DNA of 64,000 nucleotides from Breviolum minutum Mf 1.05b.01 (taxonomy: Eukaryota; Sar; Dinophyceae; Suessiales; Symbiodiniaceae). The DNA lies in contig DF239761.1 of assembly GCA_000507305.1 (NCBI GenBank), forward strand, positions 102,522 to 166,521, read 5' to 3'. Positions 23,201 through 35,736 of the stretch are shown here, piece after piece; position 1 is the first letter of the stretch; every line of letters starts with the position of its first letter. The translations under genes were made by a program, and so were the position numbers. Under the pieces are notes generated by a model. That model had not been told where the DNA came from, did no database searches, and saw only the letters and a list, made by a program, of their open reading frames with translations.

Positions 23201-26200
23201 GACACCCCAGAAGGAATTCAAATTCCCCACAGCCGAAGAAGGGAACTAAAGGTACAATCCCTCATCCAAGGCACATATGCCACATATGCCCATCGAAAAT
23301 CATCTCAAACTAGCATATCAAAAAGATTCAAAAAGGAATCTGTGTTGCAATTTGCAATTGTTGTTGAAACACATTGAAGCCTTACAGGCAAGCTGCAAGT
23401 TCCACTGTTGTGACGCACTTGGTGCTCCGTCCATTGATCACCACTGGTAGCCAAACGATTAGCCACCATGGCCCTGGCCCATGTCATGACGGACTCGGGC
23501 TTGATCTTCGACCACCTTTGGGTGGTCAGGCATTCATAAAACATCACCAAACGATCAAATGGGTTCCAATGGAAGCCATAGATTCAACATTGTTGATTCT
23601 CAATTCCAGGACATTGTTCAGAACATGGGATGCAGTTCACACTCCTGATGAGTCTACAAAAGTTTTCTGAGTAAAGGTGAAACAAGTTCGTGGCAATTTG
23701 GCTTGGCTTCTTGGTTCTCGATTTTTTGGCCGAAGATGATGGTCCGTACATTAAACTCATCAAAAACGGCCAAAGGTCCATCAAATCAGGATGGTTTTAT
23801 ATGGAGATGCAAATATGTGACATTATGTCGTGGATCTTACTGCTACCCAGGTACAGGGATTTGTTGTAGTTGTCAATGGTGGTCTCCATGACTACCAATT
23901 TAGAGTCCAAGACATAGAAGTCATCTGCGCTGTAAAGACCGCCTGCTGTCATCAAAAGTTGAACCAAAACGATGGTGCTCGAAAACTGGTGGTCAGCATA
24001 TACATATTTGCATCTATATAATCGGCAACATTGTAAATATAACTGGAGTACATAGAAGATGGAATTGGGCTTTCACTTGCCTCAGAGTTCCAATACTTGA
24101 GCAAGTATACTCTGCACATCACCCAAACACCTACTATAGAATATGACTTTGCAATTCAGTGGTAGGAGCTCAACAAATAATGCAATGAATGGTTCAGATT
24201 CGCTGTGGTAGCTAGTGATATCTACAAAAAATCCGGCCATGTACTCTTATCATATTTTATCTTGGTGATGCTTTTGTACATTTGAACATGACATCTATGT
24301 ATTCCAGGACTCTCTTATGTACAAGAATGTAAGCAAACAGAGTAAATGAAACCTTGCGTGCCCAAAGCCATCTTAAGAGCCATCGGTTTCTCCAACACCC
24401 GGCACCAATCAAGAGAAACAGTCGTCCTGGGTCGGCAGTGAAGGCCAACCGCTGGACAGCCACACCAGGCAGAGGCATGTCGAAGTACTTGATGATACGA
24501 AGCATTCCTCAGTCAATCAGAATATATCAAGTAATATTTGATAATAATAAATACCATGGCCAGTAAACCAACTTTAATATACTTTAATCAGCTTCATCTA
24601 AAAAAACAATATAAATCCCACCTGGCCAGCATGTGGCAAATGGATTGGTTTGGACATTCGGACCCATCAGTGACAAAGGGAAGGAACTATTTTGGTTGGA
24701 GGTCGCCCCATCATCCAAAACCAAAGGCAGCCAACCATCAGTCCTGTCAGCTTCATCAGCATTAGGAAATTTTGGAAATAAGAACTGAGCAGCGCTGTGT
24801 TCACAGTTCATACATGCTTCTACCAACTGCATGAAACAAATCCTTTAGCCAAGAATCGGATGTTGGGCATGTAAAATGTTTGCCAGTAGATATGTATACG
24901 GTATACGTACTAAATTGCATTCAAACTTCATTTATCAGTTATAGAGAGTACATCCCAAAAGCCTTTTGCAGCTTCACCCAGCTGCTAATCCACAACTGCC
25001 CAAGTTTTCAGTCAAAGCTTCCTCGGTACTCATCCCATGTAGCATGTGCCACCCACAAATCTTTCATGTCAGGTGCCATTTGCACCAGAGCACTGCAATG
25101 TCCGTGGTGTCGTCGATCACTCACCTGACTCACCAACTACAGTTGGAAAAGACGCAAATTGCAAGGATCAAGGTGACAATAGAAAATGGATGACACGTAA
25201 GTATGAAGAATTCCAAAAATTTAACCTGCACACTGTAGTAAAATACCTCAGTGAATGAGGCACTGGGGCACTTAAACGGGCACTTACGAATTTAAAACAA
25301 GCAATGCACTGCACACTGCATAGTTTTTGAATCAAAGATGCGTCAGGGAAATTCTTGGCGATTTTCAATGTGAGGAACGCAATTTGGCGACGGCGTCATG
25401 TTTGAAAGTGAAGAGCACCTTCTTCATAAAGAAACCCAAACGTCACATTACAGGTCTCGCTTATCTACTTTGTTGTGATAGACTAAAGATGGGCCCTCGC
25501 TGAGTCTACCTTGTTTTCAAGCAAAAATTCAAGTCTGACTCGAAACCCCTCACCTTTTTGAACAATTTTTTCTGGCTGAGTTTAGCTTCTCTACAGGAGT
25601 AATTTCAGCATCTTGCCTCGAAGTATTCAGGGAACGGATCAAAACGGCGATGTCGGCGCTGATGGCGGCGATGCAAGAAATGCCTTGCACTGCACCGGCT
25701 CGATGGCTGAATTCCAACAGATTTGTTGATCATCCGGAAAAAGTGACCATAACCTACCAATCAAATACAATACAAATACTCTAATTCTGTTTTTTCATGG
25801 CATTATCATCCGGTATCATCCTTGTATTCCATTGTCTTGGTATAGAAATGACGAGCAGAATGTACTTCAAAAGTGCACATGCTAGAAATACATAATTATA
25901 GGAGTATCATTCCCAATGTGGCATTCAGCCTCAAATGTTCTGACAAGAAAAATGCTTGCCATTGACTCCTTTTTTTCAAAATACCTTTCCTTAGCACAAT
26001 ATCTAGTAGTACTTCTGAGTGCCCTACTTACTCTCAATATATAAGGTTCTTCGAATAATCTACTTCAAATGCCAAACAGTTTGCATACATCGACAACAAA
26101 AAACAGAGAAGTCCACACACCACTGCGTGACACAGCACAATGCAATTCTTGCCGAGATGCTGATTAATAAAATGCCCCTCTGCCACCACCGCTGTCACCA

Positions 26201-29200
26201 CATCATCCATGTCAGTGTCAACCATCACAAGCATTAACATGTCCTGACTCCGCGACCAAACCTTCCAACTTGGAGCTTACAACACAAATACGGGTAGGAA
26301 GTTATGGTATCGGAATGTAGGGGTCCAATGTGGCCTGCGTAGAAAATGCAATGTGCTAGAGGTTCAGTTCTTGGACATGTTCCTTGCTTGTTTCCTGTGG
26401 ATTTGCGTTGCTGGAGTAAACTCGATCCTTTCTGATTTGCCCTTACGTCTTGGCATCTGGTAGCACACCTTTTTCAAACATGTCTTTGATCATCATCCTG
26501 CTTTGATTCTGCAATTAGTGGAAAAATGCACTGGCAAAACAATGAAACAGAAACATTAGGGCTGCATTCCCAAGTGTACTCTGCCTTGAGTCTGATAAGC
26601 AAAAGCTTAGCAGGGAGTGGATGGGGAGAGCATTTATCAGTTGTTGTAGGACTATAGGCGCCCCTCTAGATCAGATTCCTGTCCAAGGACGATTGGTAGC
26701 ATATCTGAGCCCCAAAAGGTTTAGAGACTTGTATGACTTGTCGGATATCATGAAACCCGAAAATCTCCAGGTATCAAATGGTAGGAGCATGGTATGACAT
26801 CTGGAGAAAAAAAACAATCAACTTACTATCATTCAATATGTCCAACATCTTCATACTTTTGTTCACTATCCCATCCTCCCCATTGCCGGGGAGGGGGATA
26901 ATCCCCTCATCTTCCCTATGGAGTTTGATGTATATTAATGTTTCTCCCTATGGCTTCCCCATGGACCGACCTTAAAAATCGGCTCAACCTCCGAGGCACT
27001 TCCACAGTCAAAGATTGACCATTGTCAGCACCCCTTGCTGACTCATACCCATCAGCCAAGCCGTGAAGTTGTGCGAGTAAATATCCGATAGTTTGCCAAT
27101 AACCTCAGCCAGGGTCAAGTTGGCAGATCCATTCTACCCATCAGGGATCCATGTATGGAAAATTTACCTACAAAATGGATTAAAAATGGCCACAATCAAG
27201 GGGAAATGAAGGTAAATATACTATACATGGATCCTATGGGATATATAATCATTGCTTTTTTGTGCTGGGAGAAATGTCCCTTTCAACTTTTCAAAAAGCA
27301 AAACATCTCCAGGCAAATCTGGAGAGATTCAGTCTTCCTGACATTTTCTGGGAGAAGCAAAACCATACGAACAAAAACCATCAGCAATGGTACTATGCCG
27401 ATGCCACAAATGAAATCACAGAACAAAGAGTCAAGGCTGTCTAGATCGTACAGGTAGTTTCGCAAAAATGAAGGTTCCAAAGACTTTCAGGAGTCTATGG
27501 AGTCTTGTCAACGATTGCCGCTTTTGTTGTCCCTAGCAATCTCTCAAGCACCCTGCCAAGAAGCTATCGGAAGGGTTGGCTCTTACCTAAGAAGCAAGCG
27601 CTAGCAACTCTTGACGGCAATTGGTGGTATAGCAGTTTCTTGGCTACAGTTTCTGTTTTTGTACTGTGCGGTAGCGATTAATTACAGTAAAGGGTAGTGA
27701 ATCAAGTGAAGCACCCTCTGTGGAGTGATTAATAAAGGGGTAGTGAATAAAGGGGTCCAGGTTTTTTGGGGTTGATTTTGGGAATATTATGTTGTCCTTT
27801 TTTCAATTATATAGTCTACATGTTTTCTCTCAAATCCTAATATGTACTCATCATATTTGAATCAAGATCCTGATTAATCTTGATGATTTCTCCCAATTTG
27901 GACATTTTGATTGATTTTTGCTCCGGGTTTGCATGAACAACCTCTGGATTCTTGATAATATCCTTAGAAAAGGAGAAAGGAAAGGAAAAGAACAGGACAT
28001 AGAAAAGGAAAAAAAAGGAAAGCAAAGCAAAGCAAACCTGCCCAATACCAAAACCGCTACAAAACATATAGTTTTGGTCCAAACACTTTTATTCATGTAC
28101 CAAGTTTGTTTTTGGGGGTTATTAATCACTACACCACATTATATGTTCTTGTTCTTGTTGTTGCTGCCCTCGCTGTTGCTCTTGCTCTTGCTCCTGCTGT
28201 TGGTGTTGCTGTCGTTGGTGTTGCCTTTGTTGTTGTCGTTGTTGTTGCTTAAATATAAGGGCAAATCAGCTCTCGAAGGACAATCATCAGGGCCATGCCT
28301 CCATGGTTGAAAATTTAGACCAGGTAGAGGTAGCAGAAGGCAGCACATGCAAAGTTCTTGTATTATGGCAAAGAGTGTTGCTAAATGATGCTAAATGCAT
28401 CTAAATGCAATGACTCCAAACTGCTTTGCATCTTAAGCACATTTGCGACCATCCATTCCATGTTTGCAGACACAAAGTCTCGGATCTTCTCGGGCACAGT
28501 GCCTGCACGCGAGGAAAAGGCAGAATGGGGGAATAAACAGCTGCCCTACAAGTAATGTCAATGGAATGTATCAACTTAAAAAATGCACGGAAAATCCGAG
28601 GACTCCTGTTGAGAAATCAGAAGACTCGTGTGTATATTTCCGCATCTGATCATCTACACATGCATGTCATAATGAAACCCCATTCAAGTTGCCAGGAGTG
28701 GCAGGAAAGAAGACTTCAAGAGTCCTCCCCAACGTCTTCAGGTATCTTGCGGCATAAATGCATGATTCTAAACATTCCGTCAAATAAAATCAATTAAATC
28801 TTCAAACCGTTGGTTGGACGACTCCTCTTTAAGGATAACCCACACCTGCAGCGTATCCTTTGAAATCGACACCCCACCTGGGACATTGAGGTGATCAACC
28901 CGTCAACCCAAAAATCTGCCCGACGAATTGGGAAATCCAGTATTGTTTGGGGGTTCATGTTTGCAAATCCACAAGCACACACAACGGGAGTATTCTAGAC
29001 TACGGAATCTGTGCATACAAGATAAACGCGCAATCATAGCGCATCCTTCAGCAGGATTTTAGAACTACTGACACAAACATCCCTGAATATTGACCTAAAA
29101 TCACCGCGAACAGAATCATCCAATCACAATCTGATGAAGGAGTAGCACAGCAGTATCAAGGTGCATCAAAGACAACAGCAAACCCTACTCCATTTACTGT

Positions 29201-30742
29201 AAATCATATTGCATCCATATCTTTCGTACTGTACATGTGCAGGTAAGCACCTGCCACTGACTGAGCCAAAACACAAAACCGCTGCAAATATATAGCGAGG
29301 TCTGGTTTAGCACTTCCACGTTTGCTGATTGACCTGAACCCCCTGGAACCCCTCTGGCCCCTCTTCAGACCAAGGGTCATATTCTGCAAGTGCTGCGTGA
29401 TCCTGGCTGATTAAAACTGACTTCTTAGATTCTTTGTGCACGGTACCAGTAGTGGTACAACTGCAAGTGCTCAAGATCAACCAGGTTCGACCGCCAAGAC
29501 TGATCATCACTGATCATATCACATCATATATCGAATGTTTGGATTTGTATATAGGGTACACCATGGCCTTAATACGGAGGATTTCTTCATGACTCATCTA
29601 TCAATGCCAAGATGGTGGCATGTTCTCCTAGGCAGAAAAAAATATGAAAACATAATATGTGAACAACTCAACCGATAAGTGTTTTCATGTCACAGGTGCA
29701 TATACGCAAAAGTCACATGAAAAACTCCCGGGTTTCGCTTGCAGACCTCGTATGTGTGAGAGCTCCTTCCAAGAATCCAGCTGCATAGCTTTGCGTGTCG
29801 CCATTAGCGGAGGGTGCCTCCAGTGGCTCAATGCTAAGTAAAAGGTCCAAAGACATGTCAATGTCAGTGGAAGTGAGGGCAAAACTGTTCCATTCCAATT
29901 CGCATGGGGAACATATCCACATCATGATCTGTAGATTTGGGACACAATGCGATTTAGTGACTGCTAAAAATTTGATAGGTGAAGACATCATTCCCAAACC
30001 AGGTGCAGTACCCCTTCCTGCTGTTCTCACATCACGCCTTAAGCACAAATAACAAAAGAACTGAAAACATCTCAAAACATGGCAACTCCCTCCCTTCCAA
30101 TCAACTGGTCAAATAAAATCGACACGTCCAGATTCAATTCCCTCGCGGAAGGCCGTGGCACTGTGTGAATGTCGAGAACTGCCCAGCCGGTCTTGTTGAT
30201 GACATCTGAGAAACTCCCCCAGGCAATAGCATCTCCTTGGGGAAGATTTGACACTCTTTGCACCACCCAGTTCAAATTTGTATAGGTGTCACGGGTATGC
30301 GTGGATATTGGTTTGGGAAAAGGAAGTGGTAATAAAAGAACATCTGCAGAGCGGAGACATTGAGCACCGTCACAGCATGATCATCATTATACCATCATCA
30401 CAGGTTGAAAGGCCCAGGCAAGCCCACTGCCCCCAACAAATATACCCTGGGGCGAACGATTCCCAAGAAAATGAAATTTAGTAAAAGAAAGGCTGCTCTA
30501 TCCGATCCGCTATCCCATCATTGGCACCTTCTGCTTTGGAATGAACTATATAATCTCTGGGTGACTAGGATGACTAGGATTCTAAATGCCAAGACACTGT
30601 CATGACCCTTCTTCAATGACATCTTTGCATTCTCGAGCACAACACTCCACGTCTGCACGTCTGCCACCGGAAATGCATCCGGGCTGCACCATGCCCATTG
30701 GGGAAGGCAACAGAGCCACACAAGAAAGCATGCCAAGCGCAT
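20226..30742 (-). CDS. phospholipase B-like hydrolase (PLBD/laminin-ancestor family)
   Basis: Lysosomal/secreted Ntn-type hydrolase family. Exons, 5' to 3': 30607-30742 (signal peptide MRLACFLVWLCCLPQWAWC), 30162-30235 (INKTGWAVLDIHT), 29747-29817 (QSYAAGFLEGALT), unresolved exons, about 25030-25124 (HCSALVQMAPDMKDLWVAHA), about 24440-24507 (MLRIIKYFDMPLP), 23855-23942 (GLYSADDFYVLDSKLVVMET), 23397-23515 (KPESVMTWARAMVANRLATS, NSGT), 23079-23129 (NNQWMVVDYKQF), 22657-22719 (NGTLWISETMPG), 22156-22250 (WPSYNVPYF), 21875-22010 (DFSFDKCPRALMF), 20941-20991 (LMALIRYNRYL), 20650-20720 (DPLARGDACNGISARCDLNP), 20428-20505 (CFGAIDAKI) and 20226-20360 (ERPFTW, stop). These follow the family's motif order throughout, with matching phases at nearly all junctions from 23.9 kb downward. 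The conserved NSGTYNNQW reads NSGTCNNQW. Confidence 0.85.
21345..21366. repeat. (TG)n microsatellite
   Basis: TGTGTGTGTGTGTCTGTGCG, in an intron of the phospholipase B-like gene. Confidence 0.9.
27145..27444 (+). CDS. unknown gene, last two exons
   Basis: Exon 27145-27211 (after TACCCATCAG; CMENLPTKWIKNGHNQGEMK, donor GTAAAT, phase 0) joins exon 27313-27444 (after CATCTCCAG; ANLERFSLPDIFWEKQNHTN, QQWYYADATNEITEQRVKAV, stop). It lies on the strand opposite the phospholipase B-like gene, inside one of its introns, if that gene is continuous there. No family recognised. Confidence 0.5.
27845..27945 (-). CDS. probable exon, unplaced
   Basis: Frame reads VVHANPEQKSIKMSKLGEII after the acceptor AATCCAGAG|G. 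May be one of the missing middle exons of the phospholipase B-like gene or part of a nested gene. I could not match it to that family. Confidence 0.35.
28145..28251. repeat. imperfect (TTG/CTG/CTC)n trinucleotide tract
   Basis: Pyrimidine-biased triplets over about 107 nt, open in all + frames. A polypurine stretch (GGAAAGGAAAAG type) lies just upstream at about 27966-28033. Confidence 0.85.
28780..28877 (-). CDS. exon, unknown (unplaced)
   Basis: After CACCTCAATGTCCCAG|G the frame reads GVSISKDTLQVWVILKEESS, then NQRFEDLIDFI and a stop (phase 1 in). A donor (CAACG|GTTTGA) before the stop would allow it to be internal. Could belong to the phospholipase B-like gene or be a separate 3' end. 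Confidence 0.4.
29310..29445 (-). CDS. exon, unknown (unplaced)
   Basis: Frame reads SVLISQDHAALAEYDPWSEE, then GPEGFQG, and meets GGG|GTTCAG as a possible donor. It sits between firm exons of the phospholipase B-like gene on the same strand. Confidence 0.35.
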
Positions 30743-30889
30743 GGCGCTCGAAAATCGACGTGGGATTTCCAATGCTCTCAGGCACCCAAAGGGAGATTCA
30801 AATGACTCGCACAAAACCTGAAATTGCTGCGGAAGGAGACACTCGATAAGTCATTGGATCTCTAGCCACCCTAGGCTCTATAGGCCTGC

Positions 30890-31760
30890 ACAGTGTGGAA
30901 ATCGTGCCTCGCACCACCGAACACTGGTTTCAAGGTATCGATCATGCGCATGATATAGCAGCATTGCATTATATTTGTGCAAGGTGGCTGCCGCTAGCCC
31001 CACTGTCGGGAAGCACAAATCAGATCTGCTTTCCATTTGCATAAGTTTAAGTGTGCCAAGACGCACCAATTGTTACAAAACCAAGACCAAACAATTGGAT
31101 TGGAGACAAAACCAGAAGAAAGGAGACCTCGAACGTTCTGACCATAGACTAGAAGTGACTAGAAATCTATGACTCTATGACAATGCATGAGTTGTCATCT
31201 CATATCCCCCAACAGTTCACCAATCAAACATGTCAGCAAACAACTTTAGTTTTTCCATGATTTTCATGCAAATCCACTACTCGTATATCGCCATACAAGT
31301 AATATACAGTAATCAGGTATTGATGGAACTTTCCAAAATCCAACATGATCCAATGTGATCCAATTGTGCAAGTACATCATTCCAGCCTCCCGCGCTCATC
31401 CCTCGGTTTCCACCACACGATTGGCACCGAAACATCCGCAACGCTGCGTCGGCGTCCTGGTGGGCAAAAACAGGTGAGTAGCTTCTACTTATAGCTTCCA
31501 CTTGGATAAGGAAACCAAGAAAAGTTTGCATGATTTTGCATGTCCTGTCTGGCAAGATGGAAAATTCTGAAAACATGCTTCAAACAAGCTTGTGGGACAA
31601 GACTATCCTGATGGCAAACATGTAGGATCCAAAAGGTCCACTTCCATTTTCATACCCTCAAGAGATTCAAAGAGTTCAAGGCTTGGCACACGCGGCCGGG
31701 GAACCTCGTCCAGGCAACGAGTGCAACAACAGTGGAAACCAAAACCTTGGGCGGGCAAGT
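30890..31760 (-). CDS. SMYD-like protein, post-SET and C-terminal part
   Basis: Exons: about 31627-31744 (after CCCGCCCAAG; GFGFHCCCTRCLDEVPR, the cysteine cluster typical after a SET domain), 31399-31456 (after GCCCACCAG; ALRMFRCQSCGGNRGM, further zinc-ligand cysteines, GTACTT donor) and about 30895-31035 (AAATLHKYNAMLLYHAHDRY, helical, TPR-like). Order and spacing match SMYD-type lysine methyltransferases (SET, Cys-rich post-SET, TPR). The SET core exons were not found upstream, so catalytic activity cannot be judged. Alternatively the exon 31313-31456 runs to its own stop. Confidence 0.5.
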
Positions 31761-32371
31761 CACCTGGCCTGGTGTGGAAACCTGCGTTTCGCAAGCATAT
31801 TCAATAAAGGATAAGACTAAGACTAAGACATAGATATCCAGTTACTGCTATCCTCTGTTGGCATTGTTCACCAAGCCATCCTTAACCATAGAAACTATCA
31901 TAAGACTATAAGTACCTCCACCAACGTTCGTACCAAGTAACGCTCAAAGAGGCGCTCCTGACGATGCTGTCGAGGCTCCAAGAGTTCATCCGTACCTCAA
32001 AGGCTACCCATAAAAAGATGACATCCGTGGGGTTCAACCTGTGTAAGACGGGTAAAATATGGATCATCTCCAAAGTATAGTCATATCTATCATTCTCCAT
32101 GTATATATATATATAAATGCTCCTTATCCTTTGTTTTCTTCAACCTTTTAGCTTCAGATTCAACTTCCTACCCTGCACACTGCAATACTTCAATAGTTGG
32201 ATCAGCCTTTGATTCGTGCAATACCAACGAATGTGCAGTGCATTACCACCAAAGCTTTATCAAAGCCTTGTTCAGCATCACTACCCTTATCACACACATG
32301 ACAACTCAAACTTCAACATACTTAAACCAGCAGCGTGCTGGTACCACCTTTGGGAATAACAAAATCAAACA

Positions 32372-32373
32372 TC

Positions 32374-32404
<31 letters not shown>
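32372..32404. repeat. (CAA)n microsatellite
   Basis: Eleven CAA units. A second tract of about eight units lies at 45799-45822. Confidence 0.95.
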
Positions 32405-33011
32405 TGGTATGAGTAGTGCAGCCATCAGACTCAAATAGCTTATGGTAATCTCGTCGCCTGTGCAAGCAAAAACAAGTGGCTGAAATTCTGCTCAGGAAGC
32501 TGTGAACATCTCCCCTTCTACCACCAGCTTCACCATCAGGATGCGTATCAATTTAGCAGCATCATGGTGAATGTACAATGATCTTCGCGTATTTGGCTGA
32601 TCGCCCTTTGAATTTGTGTCTCTGGAATGCATACTTCAATGCTTGTCATTGGACAAAATCGTCTGTACTTTGCTTCTATGCTGCTTGGAAATGTGGATGG
32701 TAGCGGGCCGTCTTTTCGCTAGTGCTAGCTCTTATCATTGCTAACATGCACAACCCACACACACACACACAACAGAAGCGAAAGGAACCAAGAAATGTCA
32801 CGCAGGCTGAATGGCTGTAGCGGACATACCTATCCACTCACATCAAGATATTTGTGTAGCATTGTCGCAGTTCACTGGAAAAGCGCACCGAAAAGGTGCC
32901 CATGCCTAGATGTCATGTCTGACAATGACAAGGAACATCAGCACCCACTTCATAAACACATTCCGAAGATTCCAAATCTGAATCTTATCAGGTTCTGTTC
33001 GAACAACTTAC

Positions 33012-33160
33012 ATCTGGAAATCTCAACCACCAGCCTTCAGCAAGATCCTCTAAGGCCACCAGTGCCTTCTTCAAAGGATCCACTGGATCCAACTTGCTGT
33101 GCAACTTGGCATCTCTTTCAGCCTTGGCCAAGCAACCCTCCTGAGCAGTTCCCTTCATCC
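33012..33160 (-). CDS. exon of an unknown gene
   Basis: Between an AG|G acceptor and a consensus donor (CCAGAT|GTAAGT) the frame reads MKGTAQEGCLAKAERDAKLH, then PLKKALVALEDLAEGWWLRF. Helical, charged; family unknown. The + strand over the same bases is also open for a long way (32738-33367), but with poor composition. Confidence 0.5.
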
Positions 33161-33214
33161 CTACTCATGACTCATGATTCGCAAGAGTCATGCCCTTCAA
33201 AGCTTGACATCATA

Positions 33215-34036
33215 TTCCAGCTCAATATCCCAACCAACCAACGGTTACTTTGCTCCAAAAGCACGGGCTTGGGATCTCCAAGCACAGCATTTGGCCTTGC
33301 ATGGCAAGCAACAAAAACGGATTCGATTCAAAGATTTACAAAAAATACCAGCAAATACCAGCTATGATGGAGTCTCAACATGTATCAAGAATCAACAGCA
33401 TTCAAGAGCTATAATCGTGGTTCTTTAGCTAGGGCCGAGAGAGGTGTCAAAGGCTTTACAACAGAAAACCTACTTGGATCTATTTGGCAGGTACGAGGGG
33501 CTGGTCCGGTGTGATTAGTACGGTTGGTACGGAAACGTTTGTACGCTTAACACGGTTGGCACGTACGTCATGAGCGATATGAACAAGTGATCAGTACCAG
33601 TGTACCTTACAAATCATACCATCGTACCGCACAAAGGGTACCAGCTTTTCGGGCCTCTAAGATTATGGTAGATATTTTACACGTATCTTGGCCCTGAATA
33701 AGTTCTCCAATTGTGTTCCAAAAAGGGCCTCGTCATTTGATCTTCTGAATGCGCATCCATTGGATTTGAACAAAACAATGTATGTCCGAAAGACCATGAA
33801 AGCATAGACCGTGCAACCAAAAAGCATGTTCATTAGAATAGCTTCGACCATTGCCTTATAATGCTTGCAGAAATAACACCAAACCATCCAAAAGACTTCC
33901 TCTGCTCATCCTACCCCACCTGCAGGAGTGGTTGACCCGGGCCAACGCCAAGTATAAGAGCTTGGAGGAAGAACGACTGTGGGAGAAGCAGTTGGAATCA
34001 AAAATCCTGGTGGCTCGTGACGGAAGTGGATGGTGA
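33215..34036 (+). CDS. unknown gene, 3' exons
   Basis: Probable exon about 33215-33380 (YFAPKARAWDLQAQHLALHG, KQQKRIRFKDLQKIP), then 33433-33490 (AERGVKGFTTENLLGSIWQ, donor GTACGA, phase 0) and final 33926-34036 (after CCCACCTGCAG; EWLTRANAKYKSLEEERLWE, stop). The last junction fits in phase and gives a charged, coiled-coil-like C terminus. A minus-strand terminal exon (33663-33854) sits inside the last intron. Confidence 0.55.
33663..33854 (-). CDS. terminal exon, membrane protein, unknown
   Basis: After CATTATAAG|G the frame reads AMVEAILMNMLFGCTVYAFM (hydrophobic helix), then FRRSNDEALFGTQLENLFRA and a stop. Family unknown. Confidence 0.45.
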   Translation of the reverse strand, partial: AMVEAILMNMLFGCTVYAFMVFRTYIVLFKSNGCAFRRSNDEALFGTQLENLFRAKIRVKYLP

Positions 34037-34374
34037 CAAGATTCTGATGGTACAGAAAACTATAGAAAACTGAAGTGGGAATATATAGAGTGTATAGCTG
34101 CAACATACATATACATCGTACCCAAAAAGGTCTTCAAACAGTTTCAAGATGTTTCAAGCGATCATGGCGGACAACTCAAGGGGATAAGGATCGATAAGGT
34201 AAATGGATGCCAATGGAGCAATCACGCATTCATAACATCAACACTGTTGCCGAGGGGGCCGGGTTGCGGGGATGCCATGGTGGCATTGAAGCACAACTTG
34301 CATAGGTGATGAGTGATTAGGGTTCATCTAGACTGCACCGGGTACATCTTTCATCATCTTTCAAACAAGAACAC

Positions 34375-34512
34375 CCAGCCTGATCATGCTCCAAATCTGG
34401 TCTTGAAGGCCTGAGAAAGGCACACCAATTGCGTGAGCGGTCTCTTCATTCAACGTGACCAACAGGAAAGCTGGAAACATCTCGGCAGCAGCCCCATAAT
34501 CAGTAGTCATAG
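34375..34512 (-). CDS. exon of an unknown gene
   Basis: Phase 1 at both ends (AACAG|CT; donor G|GTGTTC). Reads MTTDYGAAAEMFPAFLLVTL, then HAIGVPFSGLQDQIWSM. May connect to the membrane-type exon at 33663-33854 downstream. Confidence 0.45.
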
Positions 34513-34888
34513 CTGTTGATCTCAAGGATGCTATAAGAGCTACAGTAAGCGCTATCATTTTGCTATCTTTCACTGCAAAATTGGATCATGGCGTGCTTTG
34601 CAAACTCATGGCCAAGTTCAATTCAAGGCTCTATTCGTCAGCTTACCTCGGTCTTGTGGGCTTCATGCTTCAATGATATCTGGAGATTAACTGCACCATG
34701 CGGTAAACCCGTTCATACCATCAGAAATCTAGATACCAGTACGGTACATCAAAGACCAAAAACTTGCACTTTTGAAGACCTATCAACTTGTTCTTACATG
34801 TCTGTACATCCAACCCCTCAACATCCCGCAGCCTTTTATACCTTTCTTTCCTCTTCAAAATGTCTTAGATCTTTCTTGGCCCAAAAGC

Positions 34889-35010
34889 TTAAAACTGCTT
34901 GCAAGCGGCCGTCAACTCCTGCAAATCTTTTTTTTGTGCACCTGTCCCAGTTAAAAAACCGTCATAGTGTGCCAAGAGGCCAAATTCCGTTGAGGCTGCG
35001 AGCAATGTTG
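34889..35010 (-). CDS. terminal exon of an unknown gene
   Basis: After CAACAAAG the frame reads TLLAASTEFGLLAHYDGFLT, then AQKKDLQELTAACKQF and a stop. Phase 1 acceptor. Family unknown. Confidence 0.5.
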
Positions 35011-35652
35011 CTTTGTTGAAGGGTGGAGAGTTCTCCGATCCTTAGATACCGGTGAACCAAGAGACAGGTTTTCCCAATGATGGCATCATTCAACATTAAA
35101 TCTGATTCACAGCATACCTCCAACACTTCCAAAGATCAGATATCATACATTCACCACTCACTTGATGAAAAACAACAATGCCATGTCATATTGTTGTCAT
35201 GAATGTGGGCAAACAAATAAACACAATTAAAACACTCTCCCAAACGCGTCCAAGAAAGCCCGGTCAGTAACTGGATGGGGTGTTGATGTGCCGCCAAAGT
35301 AAGTATAACATTGGACCCACAACCCTGGTCATTGCAACATAGCAACTCAAGCTTGTCAAGTGGTCAGGCCCCTGCACGAGTATAAGGATCAGGATAACTG
35401 ATCAGGAAAAGTTGCACACATGACATGTGAAAGTGGGATCTCGAGATGTGCTGAGACAGTTCCATGTAGTTTCTGTGGTAGTTAGATGCAATTTTGAATT
35501 TTGTTCTTGTGTGTATGCCATACACTGATGTGTGGTGATTGCGAATGTCGAGAAGCAAACCCGGTACGGCCAAGTCTGAACAATGCATCACAATGCTGAC
35601 TAAATGTGCAATCGTTCCAACATGTTCCAACTGGACGTCACTCGACCACCTT

Positions 35653-35736
35653 TCATAGCGCGGTTTCGGTGACAAATCCCGCCTGAGACAGCTCAAAAAT
35701 GGCCTCGAGGAGGATTCGCAAGGGGTCCGCATGTGA
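35653..35736 (-). CDS. probable terminal exon, unknown
   Basis: Reads SHADPLRILLEAIFELSQAG, then FVTETAL and a stop, after CTCCAAG. Another open frame covers the same bases but looks less protein-like. Confidence 0.35.
   Translation of the reverse strand, partial: SHADPLRILLEAIFELSQAGFVTETAL

Noticed and set aside
28250-28350. Sequence 3' of the TTG/CTG tract resembling a dispersed repeat end
   Set aside because: Only one copy is visible here, so I cannot show that it is repetitive.
29262-29271. TGAGCCAAAA, the reverse of the spliced-leader end
   Set aside because: A 10-mer is expected by chance about once in a window of this size.
32738-33367. Long + strand open frame of 209 codons
   Set aside because: Composition is poor (His/Pro/Ser-rich, starts in an (AC)n repeat), and a clean minus-strand exon with a GTAAGT donor lies under it.
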